From Amblyornis subalaris (taxonomy: Eukaryota; Chordata; Aves; Passeriformes; Ptilonorhynchidae), in NCBI GenBank assembly GCA_018881555.1, contig JACAXG010000007.1, forward strand, positions 634,643-698,642: a DNA stretch of 64,000 nt, in the 5' to 3' direction. The notes under the pieces were generated by a model, which saw only the letters and a program-made list of their open reading frames with translations, had not been told where the DNA came from and searched no databases. The translations under genes were made by a program, and so were the position numbers. Positions 1-14,061 of this stretch are shown in pieces; positions within the stretch are counted from its first letter, which is position 1, and every line of letters begins with the position of its first letter.

Positions 1-3000
1 TACAACGTGTCTGTGACCAACCTGCAGCCAAGCACACTTCACTGCTCTGTTAATGGGGATGAAAAGCATTAACCTGCACAGAGTCACGGGATACATCACA
101 ACTGACATGGTTTTGCCTGATCCATGCCTAAGCGAGGTTATCCTTACAGCAGGAAGGGAGCCCTAGGGAGAACTGAGAGGGAAAGAAGCACAGTAGATGC
201 AGAGCACTCAATGTGCAGTTTCTGTCAGGATCCTGCCTGTCTAACCAGCGGATTTTTGAACCCACCAACCTGGTCCTCCAACAGGCACATTTATACACAC
301 AGAGCCCCCAGCAAAGAACAGATTCAGAGTCTCCATTTCCCTTCTCACCTTACTTAGAGAGAAACCACCTTTTTGCTCTTTGGAGTTGCTGCATTTCATT
401 ATTTGTGCAATAGTTCTTGACACTGCATTACTTCCATTTAGTTTACAAACTGCAATAAGAGTTACTGGGTTATAAACAATACATTTCAATTCTGATAAAA
501 CACCGTCAANTAAGATTGGCAGTAGTTTATTTTCCTTTGTTTCACCTCTTTACTTGGAGACTGTGGGCATAACCATTACTCCTAATGAAATTTTGAAGGC
601 TGGAGAATATTTATAATAACTAACATTGAATTGTGATAAAAGATATAGCAAAAAGATACAACAATCTGAAAGGCTTGAAACAAAACATTAAATAGACATG
701 GGTGAACATTTGTCTATCACAAGTATTTTAACTCTTAGTCATCTAAGTTTAGTTGAATGCAATTAATCTCTAATGCTCTTCAGTTGGCTTTTATAAAAAT
801 TTTAATAGATACTGTTATGACAGATTAAAGTCACATAATGACCCCTGATTTAAGAGCCAGATGGTTATTGGATCTGATAGGTCCCATCAATAAAAGCTGT
901 TAGAAAGAAGTGAGAATTTAGAAGGTTTCAGTATAGCAAAAAGAAAAAATCTGAAATACTTTCTTCATAAGAAATCTACTGCTTTGAGAGGTCTAGGAAG
1001 GAAGAGCTACTGATTTTGGTATCGTGCCACATGGTATTTTGTCCACCCCTCCAGCTTACAGCATTTGCTTAATAGGACAAAGCATCCAANCCCCCCATCA
1101 TCATATAAATGGAAACATTTATCCTCTTCAAATACAGGATGACACTAATGAGGGCTGCAGCAGCCCAGCATCAGTACAAACTAGATCTGGCTTGGACTAA
1201 AATTCCAGGCAAGTTATTTTTAGTACACTCTAATTTTTAACATAGGCACTAAGCATACCTTCTATGACAGAACACTTCCTCCAAATCTTGTTCCTCCTCT
1301 CCCCTCCGTTGCCTCTCATAAAAACAATGAAAAAGATGAAGAAAACATCAAATGTTAAAAATTCACATTGAAATGGAGAGAGGTATAGTCAGGAACATTG
1401 GTTTCCTGCAGGTTTAGTAACCTGCAGGCTTTCACTTGTTCCTTCAGGCATCAAAGAGGATTTACCCACAGGCCTTGTNCAAGGGACAGACATTTGGATT
1501 GCATTAAGCTTCCAGGGGGTATGTGTGCAAAACTCCAGTATGGAACAGTTATTAAAAAGGCTGCATGTTTGCTATTTCTGTGGTTTGTCAGAAAGGTCAT
1601 TGTTTGAGATGTTTCCATTTAATGACAATGTGCCTCTATTCTTGTTATTATTGTTTGTTTCTTTCATGTCCTTTCCTCCTCCTCAGTATCATTGTTTGTC
1701 ACTGTCCTGGGAAGTGCCTTGCTGTTCTGGTGTCATGGGATTGGGAAGATGTTATAGATTTGTGTAACTTCTCATTACACTGGTGGCTCGTTTACTGAGG
1801 GGCGTTTCCGCCATAACAACTTCTCTGAACTTATTAGGAAGATTTAGTCTGGAGCATGAAAAAAGGAAAACCATGTTCATTTATGCAGTGTGCGAGCTGC
1901 ATTACTTTAGCAGACGAAGGCTTGTTAGAGTTCCCAGGAACTCCTCATGGGATCACTCCCCATGATCTCAGATCTTTCCTCTTAATCAAAGCCTCTACAC
2001 TTGGATTCACACAGGTCTACAGCAGCTGAAAATGGGAGCAGAGTTATTCATCCCATGCAGAAAATACACCAAACACTAAACCAAACTCTTCATTATGAGC
2101 ACATCTCCTGAACTAGCAGAAATAAACTCAGGCCACCAAAAAATCCAACTAAGGACTCGAAAGCACAAATTCCAGCTGAAGTACAAGACAATCAAAGAGA
2201 TCACCCAGTTATTAACCTTTGCACAAACTGGAGGTGTGAGTAACTGCTCATTTGCTCCATTACATGAGAATTTAAAAAAAAGGTTTTTATTTTGAGATGG
2301 GAAAGAACAGTATTGTATGATGGAAACATCATACAAAGAAGCACACAACTTGGAAAATACAGCCAGGAAACATTAACAGATGAGTTACCAGTAGCTAAAT
2401 ATTTATATTGCACATTTCACATTTATCACAACAAACCCTTCTTTTTCCAGAAAAATATCTGTGTTAGGGGTAGGGCAGACAGTATCCAATTTAATTGTTT
2501 CTCTTGGTATATTATCTTCCTTTAAAGGGAACAACAGAGCCAAGTGGGCCCCTCTGCAGGGGAAAAGATGTGGTATCTTCATTTGTGACCTACTGGGTGT
2601 ACGTAAGGGGGGAGAAGCAAACAGCAAGAAGACANAGGCACACAACTCAGGCTCAGGAGATAGCTGAGAGCAGCAGGAGAAGCCAGAAACCAGCCCCAGT
2701 GACAATGGAGAAAGTTCACTAGGGACCAGAATGAACTTGCAGTGTGCTTCAGCCCAGAAAGCCACAGAGCTGACTGAAAGCAAGACTGGAAGCAGGGACA
2801 AAGTGAGCAGCAGGGGATTTGTTTATAAACCCTTCCCCATGTCTAGTCTGTCTTTTCTCTCTCTTGTCTCTGTTACAAGAGGTTTGTCTGGTGTAGGCTT
2901 TGNTCAAAGAAAACCTGAGGGTTGAGTTGAAAAGCTCTTTGAGGGAAGAGGTCTGGACAGACCTACCTCAAAGCTCTTGTCAAAGATTTATTTTATTTAA

Positions 3001-6000
3001 TGACAGAAGTATTTTGGTGTTTCATTTAATTTTGATGACAAAGACTTAGCTACTATGTGTAGCACAGAAGCAGTGGCTTTGTCAAGCTTTACCTCTCAGA
3101 GAAGGGTGAGTGGGTGACAGCACCACAAGCTGTGCACGAAGGCACAATCTGAGCTCAAAACCAGCTCTGATCTCAGAAGCAATTCCTGCACACTTGGGTA
3201 TAAAGACAGCACAAGGCTCTGGTAAAAAGGATTTCATAACTTTCCAGCCTTCCTCCACTTCTCCTGTGCTCCATCTGAACTCAGAACTGCAGATCAAAAG
3301 CTCTGGGTAGAGCCTCCTACAAAGCATGTCCTGAACACAAGACTGAGTTGTTATACAATCAGCTGTGATGCCACTTGGGCAAGGCCAGAGGACAATGATC
3401 AACAGCTCCAAAATACAATGAGAAAAGGGCCTTTGTCAATGCCAACAGGGAACCTGTGACTACACAGGATCCAGAAACAGCTGTATCTTGCTTTAACCTA
3501 CTGCTCACNCCCAAGCAGCCTTTTCTCCATGTCCTTTAGGTCTGCTCCACCCACTCTGGACAGAGCATGAGCCCAATTACCCAGCACTCAGCAGCCACCA
3601 ATTACAGAGGGAGCAGAACCCTTGCATTGTCCATACCCTGTCAGGCGTCCTCTGCCTGCAAACGGTGCTGCATCAGCCTTTGTCCCCCTGCTGTCCTCTG
3701 TGGCAGGCAGCTGCACAGCTTGAACAACAAGGGGGAGAGAGCATAAGGAAGCCATTAGAGGTTAGGAGCAGTTGCCCAACATGACTCAAAGGGGGATCTG
3801 AGGAAACATAATGGAATCACTCATGAGCAACTGTCCGTCTGGTCAACATCTGCAGGAGGTCTGCAGCTGCTCTGCTCTCAGCACAGACCAAACCAGCTCT
3901 CTAGAACAGCACCATNTCTGCATTAGCTTAGTGTACCTGCCCATTAGTTTTAAATGTGTCAAATATTAAAAAAAAACACCCAACCCAAAACTTGCAGCCA
4001 TGAAGAGACAGAACTTGGGAAAACAAAAACCANGAGGAGGAACAGTGCCTCCCTATTGAACAACAAATGGAGAGAGTTGGCTCAAGCTTTTAATTATAAT
4101 ATCATGCCAAGCAACTTGAACTAAATGCCTTTGTGTTTATTGCACATTCAGCTTCCCAGTTGTGTGATGGGAAATTGAGGAGAATGAACACAGTAATAAG
4201 GATGGGGCAGGATTGCAGCTGGCACAGGCGTGGGGGGAAAAACATCAAGAGTGCCCANAGCCTACGTGTGAACCCTGCCTGTGCTCAGCAGGCTTCCTCA
4301 GCCTTGTGTCCTCACAGAATTAATTCATTCCCTGGGACACAGGAGATGAGTAAGTCCTGATGCCACTAAGGAGCAAAATAAGAGCCATGGTGAACTGCCT
4401 GGAAGGAGACACCCTCCCACCATCATCATCCCTCCCTGATGGAAAGTTATCTGCCTTTTTGAGATATAACATCCTTTATAATAGCCATACTATTTTATGT
4501 CTATAAACAGCAAATATTCGAGTAACAACACTTCTACCTGCTCTTTTTCAGTTTTCTTCACTGTAGATGGGATCAATAAGGAAAATCTCCAGAGGAAGAG
4601 CTGATCTCTTTTTGAAGTGAATGATAAACATTTATCTAACAGTTCATCAAAGGGTACCTCGACTCTACACACTTTTCAGTGGGCAAAAATCAAATTGTAN
4701 ATCAGTCAACTTTCCAAAATACACAATGGCTACAAGATCAGATGCCAGCTCTACATTCATTATTCACTCATGCCTATTTTGAGATAGGTAAGTCCCTTTT
4801 TTGTTAAACAGACGAGTTGTGCTGATAAGTAATAACTAGCTGCATTCACAAAACCTATCAGTGTTATCGGGTCACTTAAACTTGCATTTATAAACAGTTC
4901 TCTTTGAAAGAAATCGCTAAAAAAAAGAGGGGAGGGAGGATGTCCCCTGCACCCTGGTATCAACAGTGGTTATCTAGCAAGCTGAGGATTATGATTATTA
5001 TAACCAATGATGTAGACTCCAGAGAAGTGATAAAAGCATTCTTCCAAAGTAGGCTTTGGAACCATCAAACANATGAAATGAAGTAAGAATTTGCCTCTCT
5101 GACAGGATTAATACCACAAGTTTATAAACTAGTCTAAACACTTATTTAGAAGACTAAACCATCCCTGAATTGTGTCAGTTGCTGTCGTAGCCTTTCATGG
5201 ATTCACTGAAACTCTAAAGAGACTCTGAAATCCATGGAGGAACTCAAAACAAGCAATGAAAGGCTGTCCTCACTAACACAGAGCTACTGGGGGAAAAGTT
5301 TAATATGGAAATGATGTGAAAAGCTCAGTTTCTCCTCTACATATAGGATTAAGTTACACAGCCAGAAACAGCTGCTGCAGCTCAACAGGAAAATGCAACA
5401 TTTGAAAAACAGTGGCCTGAAAAGGCAGGGAGTGGGGAAGTCAATATTTACGACATGCTCATTTCTACTTAACAGTTAAAGAAATCAGGAGGCAGAGTGT
5501 GGGGGGACTAAAATGTTTTACTTTGCAAAACATCTGGTTTTGTTCCGTATCCCTCTGTTTCACCTGAAATAATGTGCAGTTCCAGGTGTGGAACAGCAAA
5601 GGTAAAATCAGTATAAATTAGGAATTACATTAAACCACTGAGTACCAGAATCATATCATTTTGTAATCCAGACTCTCTGATCTTTCCCCCTATGCAAAAA
5701 AATCCATACTTTGAGAATTAACAGGATAATTTCTTAATTTTCATTCTAGAAGCAAAGGAAGCTAAAACACTGTGTCCCATTTGTGGTATTACTCCCATCT
5801 TACCATCAGATTTCAGACAGACAGACAGANTCTTCACTGCCAGACTTGCTAGCCTTAGAAAAAGAATTTTAACACAATCAAAATGAGAATTTGGGTCTCT
5901 TTGCAAGGTATGCATTATAAGATTAATACTTAATAATCCTGTCAGCATTTATTTAAGCGAAACCATTGNGGCAGAAATTTACAGTCATTTTAGCTGCCTG

Positions 6001-7062
6001 TTGCTACAAACACACATTTCTCTAAATCAAGTGAAATAACTAAGCACATGCTACATGAACATCCAAGCCCAGAATTAAGACACAGGCACAGCATGTATCA
6101 ACACAGCAATAATACCTCCCAAAACCAGCAATTAATTATTTCCTCTCTATCAGCCTTTCAGCAGCTTTGCCATTATATTATCAACAACACACGTTTGTGA
6201 TACAANGCACTTATTCATTGTTTGCTCAGAGAACAGAAAAAGACTTGGATAAGTCTTTGTTTGCTCTCTGAAATAAGACAGCATAGCTGAAGTTAAACTT
6301 ATGCACAAGGTTAGCAGCTTCAGGAGATTAGTAAAGGGAAACAGATTTTTTTACACTTTTCAGATAGAAGGAGAGACAACAAGGGAAATTTTATTTTAAT
6401 AGGGCCACATTTACTAATCACTCATGAACAACTAGCTGAAATACAGGTATCACAATACAAAATCAAGTAACTCTCCCTGGCAGAGCTAAAACATAAAACC
6501 AAAACCTCTGCAGGTCTGACTTAAAAGCAGACTTAAAAAGGCAAAGACAGACTGACCCACCTACCCCTAACAACAAACTTCTCTCTCTCCTCCTCCCAGG
6601 GCAGGGAAAGGCAAGGCATCTTCCATAGTTCCTGTGAAAAGGCTTGTTAAAGGAAGCAGGGTCACCTGGCCCCAGTGGTGGGGCTGGTAATGAAGCCCAG
6701 CTGCATCCTCCCAGGCCCTGGAGAACAGGCTGACATTTCCCTGTGGAACTGTTTGTGCTTTGTGTAGCTGCTCAAATCAGTGAAAGTGGGGTAAAAGCAG
6801 ATGGAAAAAGCCACCTTCTTTGAAGGGGTTTTATTTTGCACCTATAAAACAGTCTGTGTAAGAGGGAAGAGCAGCAGAGAAAGGTGTTTTTGCAAGATTT
6901 TGCTCAGGTTTCTATGGCCTCGGTGGCTTTGCTGATAGGCCCCAGCCCCATGTTTTTTAACACGATCCATTTTACTTACCCCCCAGAAGAGGAAGAGAAA
7001 TTGCTCNGAGTTTGTTTATTGGGCAAAACTGTGCATCTTACTTTGCTACACAGAAGTGTTTG

Positions 7063-7074
7063 AAAAAAAAAAAA
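7063..7074. repeat. Poly(A) run
   Basis: Twelve uninterrupted A bases, with two shorter A-rich tracts at about 7096-7103 and 7119-7128. No retroposed sequence is recognisable beside it. Confidence 0.85.
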
Positions 7075-9979
7075 CAGCAGAAAGAGGCAAGAGATAAAAA
7101 AAAGGTGTGTAACAGTCAAAAAAAAAAATTTGTATTCCTCTAGCCTCCTAATGTCACTGGAGACCTTTTAAGTAATAGCAAACATTATCAAATGGAAGAG
7201 GACATAAGGAAAATGGTAATTTGAATGAATAGATGTAAAACTGAGAAATCAAGTTACTGGCTGAGCTGTGCACACCTGGGATCATCTCTGGGCAAGCAGT
7301 CAGACCAGATTCATGTATTACCACAAAACTTGAGGGCTGATCTCTGCTATCACAAAGGTTTCTGGATAGGTTTCCAAGCAGAGTTCAGGGTTCTTGGTAC
7401 ACAGTCCCTCGACACAGCTTATGTACTGAATTTTCACATCCCATTTAACTGAATGTATCCAAACATACCGAGTCCAAAGCTAACCACAGGACTTTGAGCA
7501 ACCACAACTATTGCATTTTTTTGCCAGGTGCTAAGGTAAAGACGTGTTTGCTGTTCAAAATAAGGATTTTCTTTCTCCCTGATTTGTTATCAGTCTTAAA
7601 ATTGCTACTTGGAGCCTAAACAAATATGGCTCTGAGACCCATCTGTTGCTGTTACATGTGTGTTTCAATGTCTGTGTGTATCACTGACGGATTTATTTTG
7701 CAGCTTTGCCACCATCATAACCTTAATTTTTGTTCTGTAATTCATGGACCATTTTGTCCTTTGGGCTCCCTGAAGTTTACATGGCAAGGCAGCTGCCACA
7801 TTTGTCAGTAAGTAAAGCAGTAAAATTAGGTAATCTCCCTGTGACTGTTGAAGGTGTTGAAGATTATCTTGCTGTGGTATGAATGGCTCAGTGACTTTAC
7901 CAGCTTTGAAACAAACATCATCTGTAGAGGATTTCTTCTCTGTTACCCAGTTCTGCAGTAGATAAGCCTTAATGAGGTGCTGCCATCCCTATGAGCCACC
8001 TTTGCTGCTTTCCTATAGCTCTGCAGGTTCCTCAGCTGCATATTCCAGCATGGCATTCTTTCCCAAAGGGATGCATACCATCAGTATGAATACTGAACTC
8101 CATGTAACCTTCTATTTCCCGGCTTATGTTTCTATTTTAATTACCTCTCCAGCNTTGTGCTTAAAAAAGCCCCTATATGTATTTGTATATCTATTTGATA
8201 TACTGGTGCTTTTTTGACATTTTACACCAGGTATCCATCTATTGTATCCTTTATAAAGCTTTTCATGTATTTTTTGATGTTGTCCACACTATGACTCCTT
8301 ACATGGGCTCTGTGCTTTCACAAATACTCAGTCTGGAGCTTTCCCAGCAGATGANACCTATTTTATTTTAATACCTGCTTCAGTCACCTTGTAGTTAAGG
8401 CTGACTGATATTTGCACTCTATAAACCAGTGCCCTTATTTTTACTCCATCATTGAAAGAACTGCCTCTCTCAGATCCACTTGGGCCCATTAAGGCCTGAC
8501 TAATAATGTGATGATTAGTAGATATGATACTGGTATGGTCTCAGTTTCATCCAGAAGAATAAATAGAGCTAGTTGTTCAGGAAAAGAACTCTAGTGGGAA
8601 TAAAGACAACTGTTGTGACATTTTTCTCTGAAAACAGACTGTTCAGAAACAGAAGATGCACGCATCTTGGGGAGTTTTTTAATTTTGTGACATGCTGCAA
8701 ACATAAGGGGGTAGCAGGCAGAAAAGCCAAGTGAGCTGGATGAATATCCAAACAGAGAAATCTGGCTGAAGGGAACAAATAGAGCTGGAATCGTGGTGAA
8801 ACATGTGTTTTCAAGTAAACATCATAATATAGGCCAGTGGAAGGGGTACCCATCCCCNCACAACTGGCAGCAGTAAAGAGAGAAATATTTTAAGTCTTTA
8901 GCTTAAGGATTCAGTAGCTTTTCGGACAGTGAAATGTAGGGAAAGTATCTCACTGGCAACTGGTCATCTACCCTGGGTACCACAGTCCTGTTCTTGAGGA
9001 TTCCCAGCTGGAGTCACCTCCTGCTCACATACACCCTGGCATGGTAATCCAGCAAGTGTGTGTTCCTGAAGCCAGTTGCTTTAAGAAATCAGAGAGATGT
9101 TTCCAAATGAGGAGAGACAATCATCTTCAGAGAACTCTGAATTCCCATTATTTGCTTTATTATATAACCACATTAAACGCAACAGGTGTCTTCTGATCAG
9201 TCTTCATATGGTATCTACCCATTTCTTGGGAGAATCACAACAAACTCGGCATGTGGGATGCCATGGGAGCTTGTACAGCCACAAAAACCCTGCTGCCACC
9301 CACCAGTCTGCAACCTGAAATGTGCTGGGGGCAGCAGAAAGGAAANCCTGAGGAGTTCAACACTACAGGGCCAAGGAAAGTGGAGCTCACCTCTGCAGGG
9401 ATGGAGAGGTCTCATTTTCCCTGTCAGCAGCCTAAGAGGAATCTGCTTTCAGCCTTTATACAGATTTTGATCCCTTTCCTTCCTACCTTCACTGCTTGAA
9501 ATGGGGCTGCCCTCACTGCTNCTCTGAAGTGTGTTTTCCATTAAGCGGCTCTCTACAGGCTTTTGAGTCAATGAAGGTGACATGGAAAAACAAGTAAGAC
9601 AATTTAGCAAATATGAGATCCAGAAATACAATATCTTAAAGAAATCTATACCATGGAAATAACTGCAAATTAAATGAAAGTACCTGGGGTTTTTTGCAGC
9701 ACTACCGTTCTTGTCAATGGAAAAAATACAATCGTTTCAGCTTATTATTACTGTGGTCAAAACCAGCAGCATCCAGAAAGCAAATGTTTCCAATGATAAT
9801 CTAACAAAAAATAACAAATGACCACACAAAAGATCTGTAGGGTCTCTCCAACTCAGACTGCAAGCTCCTTGCAAAGCACTGGCAGCATTTGCAACCACAA
9901 CAAAACAAGAAAACTGAATTCAGTTCAAGTTTCAGCCTGTCTGTTCTGTCCCCAAGTCTGTTTGCCCACTTAGAATGTC

Positions 9980-9994
9980 AAAAAAAAAAAAAAA
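9980..9994. repeat. Poly(A) run just past the NDNF 3' end
   Basis: Fifteen uninterrupted A bases, read as a T run in the direction of NDNF transcription and lying 20-40 bases beyond the distal candidate poly(A) signal. It is a simple-sequence tract and not a retrocopy tail that I can link to any body sequence. Confidence 0.85.
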
Positions 9995-10014
9995 TAACAA
10001 ACCACCAAAAACCC

Positions 10015-10689
10015 CAATATATAATCTAATATCTTTAATTTTATGTACAGGAATATAACNTTATGGCAACTTTTTACATGAAATACATACAGTATTTAAA
10101 CATGAAAATCAGCTAGGTAAGAATTTACATTAGCAATGAAACTGCTTCATGTGCAGCCCAGTTAATACTTAGTTTAAATCTGTATTTTATTGGGGGGGAG
10201 ATTTTAATAGTTTACAATCATAGAAACATAAACATTTAAAACAAGACTCTATAAAATAATTTACAGAAACCCTACCATCTACACTGAGAGAAAGGGTGTA
10301 TGTCTGTGAGTTGTGTGTGTGAGTAACGAGGTGGACAAATGATCTATCTCAGCCTTTTGAAGTATAAAATAATTTAGAAGCAGTTCATGCAATATGGAAG
10401 CAAAGGAGTGCCAGTTCCTCCGAGGTTTGCTGCTGCCTTGGACATCTACTGAGCATCACATGTGGGTCACTGGACACATGATAACACCACTGCCGGGTGC
10501 CACCAGAGAGCACCAGCCTCAGTTCCTCCAAACAATTACTTATGTAAACATAAATATACCAGTTGATATCTTTTCTACACAGTACAAATACAGGTCACAA
10601 CTTCTCAGCTGTGCAAGTAGTCAATCCGTATACTTGGAAGCAGGGTAATGCTCAGTCCGGAGTTCCGTGTGTTCCTGTGTACAGGGGCA
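10015..10689 (-). other. NDNF: NDNF 3' untranslated region
   Basis: This follows the NDNF stop codon at 10692-10690. Two candidate poly(A) signals lie on the minus strand: a canonical AATAAA at 10191-10186 and the common variant ATTAAA at 10039-10034. The segment is AT-rich and includes a short TG repeat near 10311-10321. The exact 3' end is an inference; using the proximal or distal signal would give a UTR of roughly 500 or 670 bases. Confidence 0.6.
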
Positions 10690-12080
10690 CTAACAGAACT
10701 TCCTTGTTTTCACCAGTTTGCTCTGGTATTTCACCGAGTGCCCGCCGTGCCCTATCACATAAACATCCAGCAGGTAGGACTTGCCGGGCTGCAGGCCTCT
10801 GATTGTCTCTGTGGTCACTGCTTTCTGGATGTTCTGGCTGTGGAAGTATTTACACAGAACCTTTTCCGACTTCTTCCTCGTGTCTGGACCCAGGCACTGG
10901 TTCTGCTCTCTTTTCTTCTGCTCTTCGTTGTAGTTGTCATCCACCTCCCTCTTGTAGATGCAGAATTTGTTCCTCTCCTGTGTGCCCAGCCACGCCACCG
11001 TGACCGAGGAACACGTGCGGAGTTTGTCGAAGGCTTTGATCCGCGTATCTTCGGGAAGGGAAGGGAATGACTGCTTGTTAGGCCTCGTCGTAGCCAGGAT
11101 CTTCAGCATGGAAGCACCTTTTTTGCTTCCCTTCAGCCTAATTAGGTATTTAGCTTTTGCTTTGCCCCGGAGCTGGAACTGCCGCACACCCTCCACGCTT
11201 TGAGACAAGAGAAGTTTTCCATCTCTCCTAACTTGGATCTGAACAGCATCCAGGCAGGAATGAACGGAAAAGGTGACTTTTTGGTGAGACGAAACAGGGG
11301 CAAAACGTAGAAATTTGGCTCCCTTTCTTTTGATGAATACATCTGTAACTTTGCCATCCTTCAGCTCGACTGTTTTCTGCTTGGCCTCCTCCTTCGTCCT
11401 GGCAAAGGTGCCGACATAGGCGGTGCTCATGTTGGTGTTGGTGTTCACTGCAAACATGTCAAAGTAGTACTGCGTGTCTGGCTTCAGGTCAGACACAGTG
11501 AAGATGTTCTTGTTCCCAATACAGACTTTGTGCAGGTCAACTCTCGGCTTTGGGGAGGTTTGCCGCCCAAACTTTGGTGATTTTAGGAAACCACGTTCCT
11601 TGCCCGAGTTGTTGTCCGCAGGGAAGCCAAAATGGGCAAAGTCAAAGGGACTGAAATCCAGGCCTGGCTTTGGAGCCGTCATGAAGGCGTCGTCAGAGCT
11701 GAGCTTGGCCTCGACAGCNCAGAGGCTTTTGAAGTTGTGCTCTTTATTGATGACTATACAATACTGAATGGGCTGTCTCAGTAAGGAGGCAGTGGGGCTT
11801 GGTTTCCACGCCAGTGTCACTGTTGTACGTCCCAGAGAAGTGACGTCAATTCTGGGATCATAAGGTAACTCAGGATACGGCTGGTCNGACTCTGGAGTAG
11901 TGGTTGCATACACTTTAAAATGGGTGTCTTTCTCTGTCGACAGCAGGTCCAGTTGGTACAACCCAGATGGGGAACTGGAGGACACGAAGTACTCCACATC
12001 ATTGCCTTTGTAGGAGAAGAGCTCCGTGCCTTCCTCATTGGTAATCTGCTGTTTCTGTTGCTCAAGAGGCTCTGGGTCAC
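10690..12080 (-). CDS. NDNF: NDNF last coding exon: neuron-derived neurotrophic factor, residues 107-569
   Basis: This exon encodes most of NDNF, a secreted glycoprotein that in mammals supports neuron survival and migration and endothelial revascularisation. The acceptor is at 12080/12081 (TACTCCAG before GTGACCC) and supplies the last two bases of a Gly codon, so the frame joins exon 3 exactly. It reads 462 residues to a stop at 10692-10690. Recognisable blocks include ELFSYKGNDVEYF, TSLGRTTVTLAWKPSPTASL, FDFAHFGF, YVGTFARTKEEAKQKTVELK, KVTFSVHSCLDAVQIQVRRD and the C-terminal HGGHSVKYQSKLVKTRKFC. These match the family domain (DUF2369) and the two fibronectin type III regions, roughly residues 260-330 and 445-565 by analogy with mammalian NDNF. 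The spliced product is 569 residues against 568 in human. Two N bases fall here, at 11719 (TGN, expected Cys) and 11887 (TCN, Ser whatever the base). Family identity is very secure. Confidence 0.98.
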
Positions 12081-12967
12081 CTGGAGTACAAGCAAAGGAA
12101 AACATTTGTACAGACACACTCTGTGAAGAGGAGAAAACAGAATTTTTAACACTTATATTTTACTACATAAAATACAAATGTGAGATGAAAAGGGAAGGTT
12201 TTGTCTTCTGAGGAAGATGTAATTAATCAACACTTCTGTCAAACCAGAGAGGAAAATTGGTTTGGCGCTTGGTTAAAACCATATGCAATACAAATTCCAC
12301 CTGACCAGCATTGATAGAGTCTCACAAATGGTAGCTCATACCTTTCACTGGAGAATGAGGTGCCCCATTTGGAGCTGCCATACAGTTTTCCCCAGGGAAA
12401 AACTGACTCACCTGCCTGTTCCTTTGGCTTTGGCCCTCTGAGTCACACTGAAGTTCTGTTGCTAAACACACTGGAGACCAAAGGTGTGTGTGCCACACCG
12501 TGTGGTGTGTATGACAGTTCAGCACATGTGTGAGAGGCTCTGGAAGCCAGAGCCCTCTTCCCTCCTGAGCAGCAGTTATATGGCTCCTTGTCTAGAGACA
12601 AGTCCCCTCCAAGAGGTGAGCTCAGCCCTGCTGCAACTCCAGCCCTGTCTCTCCAGTTCTTATCTTGTCCACATAGCTCACAGCAAAGCCCCCATAAAAT
12701 TGAGTTACTCTGGGCAAACACAGTTTGCTGTGGCAGCATCCAGTGCCTCCTGTGAGTGTAACCTCAGCTTATACTTTTTTGTTGCCCTTTTCCTTTTCGT
12801 GTTGCTGCCTGCTGCCAGTTTCCTGCACAACAGCAGGACTGGGGCTGAAGATCCAAACAGCAGGAGATCATAAAGACAGGCCTGCTGTGAGACTTAGTGT
12901 TTGAGGAACCTTAAATCCAGGAGAAAAGCAGGGAAGGGGACAGCGGAGGTCACTGATAGTTTGTTAC
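12081..12967 (-). other. NDNF: NDNF intron 3
   Basis: Intron of 887 bases with donor GTAACA and acceptor CAG. Coding similarity stops at both borders. The open frame of the last exon continues a few codons into it (to a Met at 12117), but that extension is unrelated to NDNF. A small inverted repeat, CACACC-GTGT-GGTGTG, lies at about 12495-12510. I see no other feature. Confidence 0.9.
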
Positions 12968-13092
12968 CTGAACCTTCTCCACTGGCTTCCTCCGGGAGCT
13001 CCTGCACACTCAGTTTCCATTCCAGAGGGGCATCGCACGGTGTCACTGTCACTGCTAAGGGAGTGTTGTCCTCTTCAACCACAAAGAAATAC
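12968..13092 (-). CDS. NDNF: NDNF internal coding exon, residues 65-106
   Basis: A 125-base exon reading YFFVVEEDNTPLAVTVTP, then CDAPLEWKLSVQELPEEASG and EGSG. This is the N-terminal part of the secreted NDNF domain, closely matching the mammalian protein. The acceptor (CCTCTAG) and donor (CAG/GTAACA) are both consensus. The first base completes the Arg codon begun in exon 2 (phase 2 in) and the last base begins the Gly codon finished in the final exon (phase 1 out). Reading past the donor gives a short unrelated tail, confirming the boundary. There are no ambiguous bases. Confidence 0.97.
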
Positions 13093-14061
13093 CTAGAGGG
13101 AGGTTAACAGACCCACATGTCAATAACTCCTGATGGCAGACAACTGGCCAGAGACTGACTTGACATGATGAAGGATGGTCTTGGTGGGGCCACAGAGTCA
13201 GAAGTGTTACTAACAGGCAGGTGTGTGCAGAGGGAGTGTGGAAAGTCTGGTGGGCAAGAGCTAAGGAGCAGAGTTCACTCTTCCACATCAAGGCACAGCA
13301 GAGGGGTTTCTGGCCTCCTGCCCTCCCCTCCACCAGCTTGACTTTTTACCCCTACACTAACTAGATACAGTATAAATAATCACAAAGGTATAAATGAGGG
13401 AAATGGGATCTCTCCTGGAACTTCGGGATATGCTCTTCCAAGCAGGACACACATTACACTACATCCAGGTAAGCACTATAGATACAGACACACTCACACA
13501 TCCCACATCCCTCCAAGCACCACACATCACCTATTGTAAAATGTTCCTCACCGGTAAAGGCTGGAGGATGTATGTGTTATGGTGGCAGTGCAGCTCTTCC
13601 CTGAATTCTTTGGAGCCTCATGTTCTTCCCCAGTCTAACCCTCAGTATTTTCTGACCCGTAGGGTGGAGGTTGGGAAGTGGGGAGTTCAGCCCAGACTGC
13701 CTTACACTGCTTCTTTAAAGCACAATATGCAATAATGAAGAGAGACAAGTGTGGTGGGGTAAGCCTGTAGTTTCTAATTTCCTTCCCGCTCCCTTTGCCT
13801 CCAGACATGGTTAGTGACCCCACTTCAGGGAAATTCTGCGGTTTGTGGGAGCTCTGGGCTTATCCCAGAAATCAAATAAATTGGACATACCCTCAGCTGG
13901 GGAGGCCAGATTTGGATGGAAACTCGCATAGTTACTTTACCAAACAGAACACTGGCATTTGTATTTTGCTGGTTGGGATCCAATTTTTATCTCAAAGCAC
14001 CCGGCAACCAGAGCTGCTGTCTTCAAAGTAGGGCTTCCTCACTTGAGCCAGACAGAAGTAC
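13093..14061 (-). other. NDNF: NDNF intron 2
   Basis: Intron of 969 bases, donor GTACTT after the codon series for RDTPK and acceptor CTAG before GTATTTC. No coding, repeat or regulatory feature is recognised inside. Confidence 0.9.

Larger units (their letters stand above)
1..10014. other. Intergenic sequence downstream of NDNF
   Basis: No coding exon was recognised on either strand in this stretch. The longest stop-free frames are about 100 codons, have no recognisable domain and no supporting splice sites, and are what AT-rich DNA gives by chance. The stretch holds simple A runs (12 A at 7063-7074 and 15 A at 9980-9994). In mammals the next gene on this side of NDNF is PRDM5, so this is inferred to be spacer between the two. 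I did not find a CR1, LTR or DNA transposon copy that I could recognise by eye, but old copies could be missed. Confidence 0.6.

Noticed and set aside
10648..11070. 140-codon plus-strand open frame opposite the NDNF last exon
   Set aside because: It is a shadow of the real minus-strand coding sequence, which shows clear family homology.
12081..12117. Start of the last NDNF exon at the Met at 12117
   Set aside because: The 12 codons before 12080 are intronic: a pyrimidine-rich stretch ending in CAG precedes GTGACCC, and the upstream exon joins in phase there to give the conserved GSGDPEPLEQQ.
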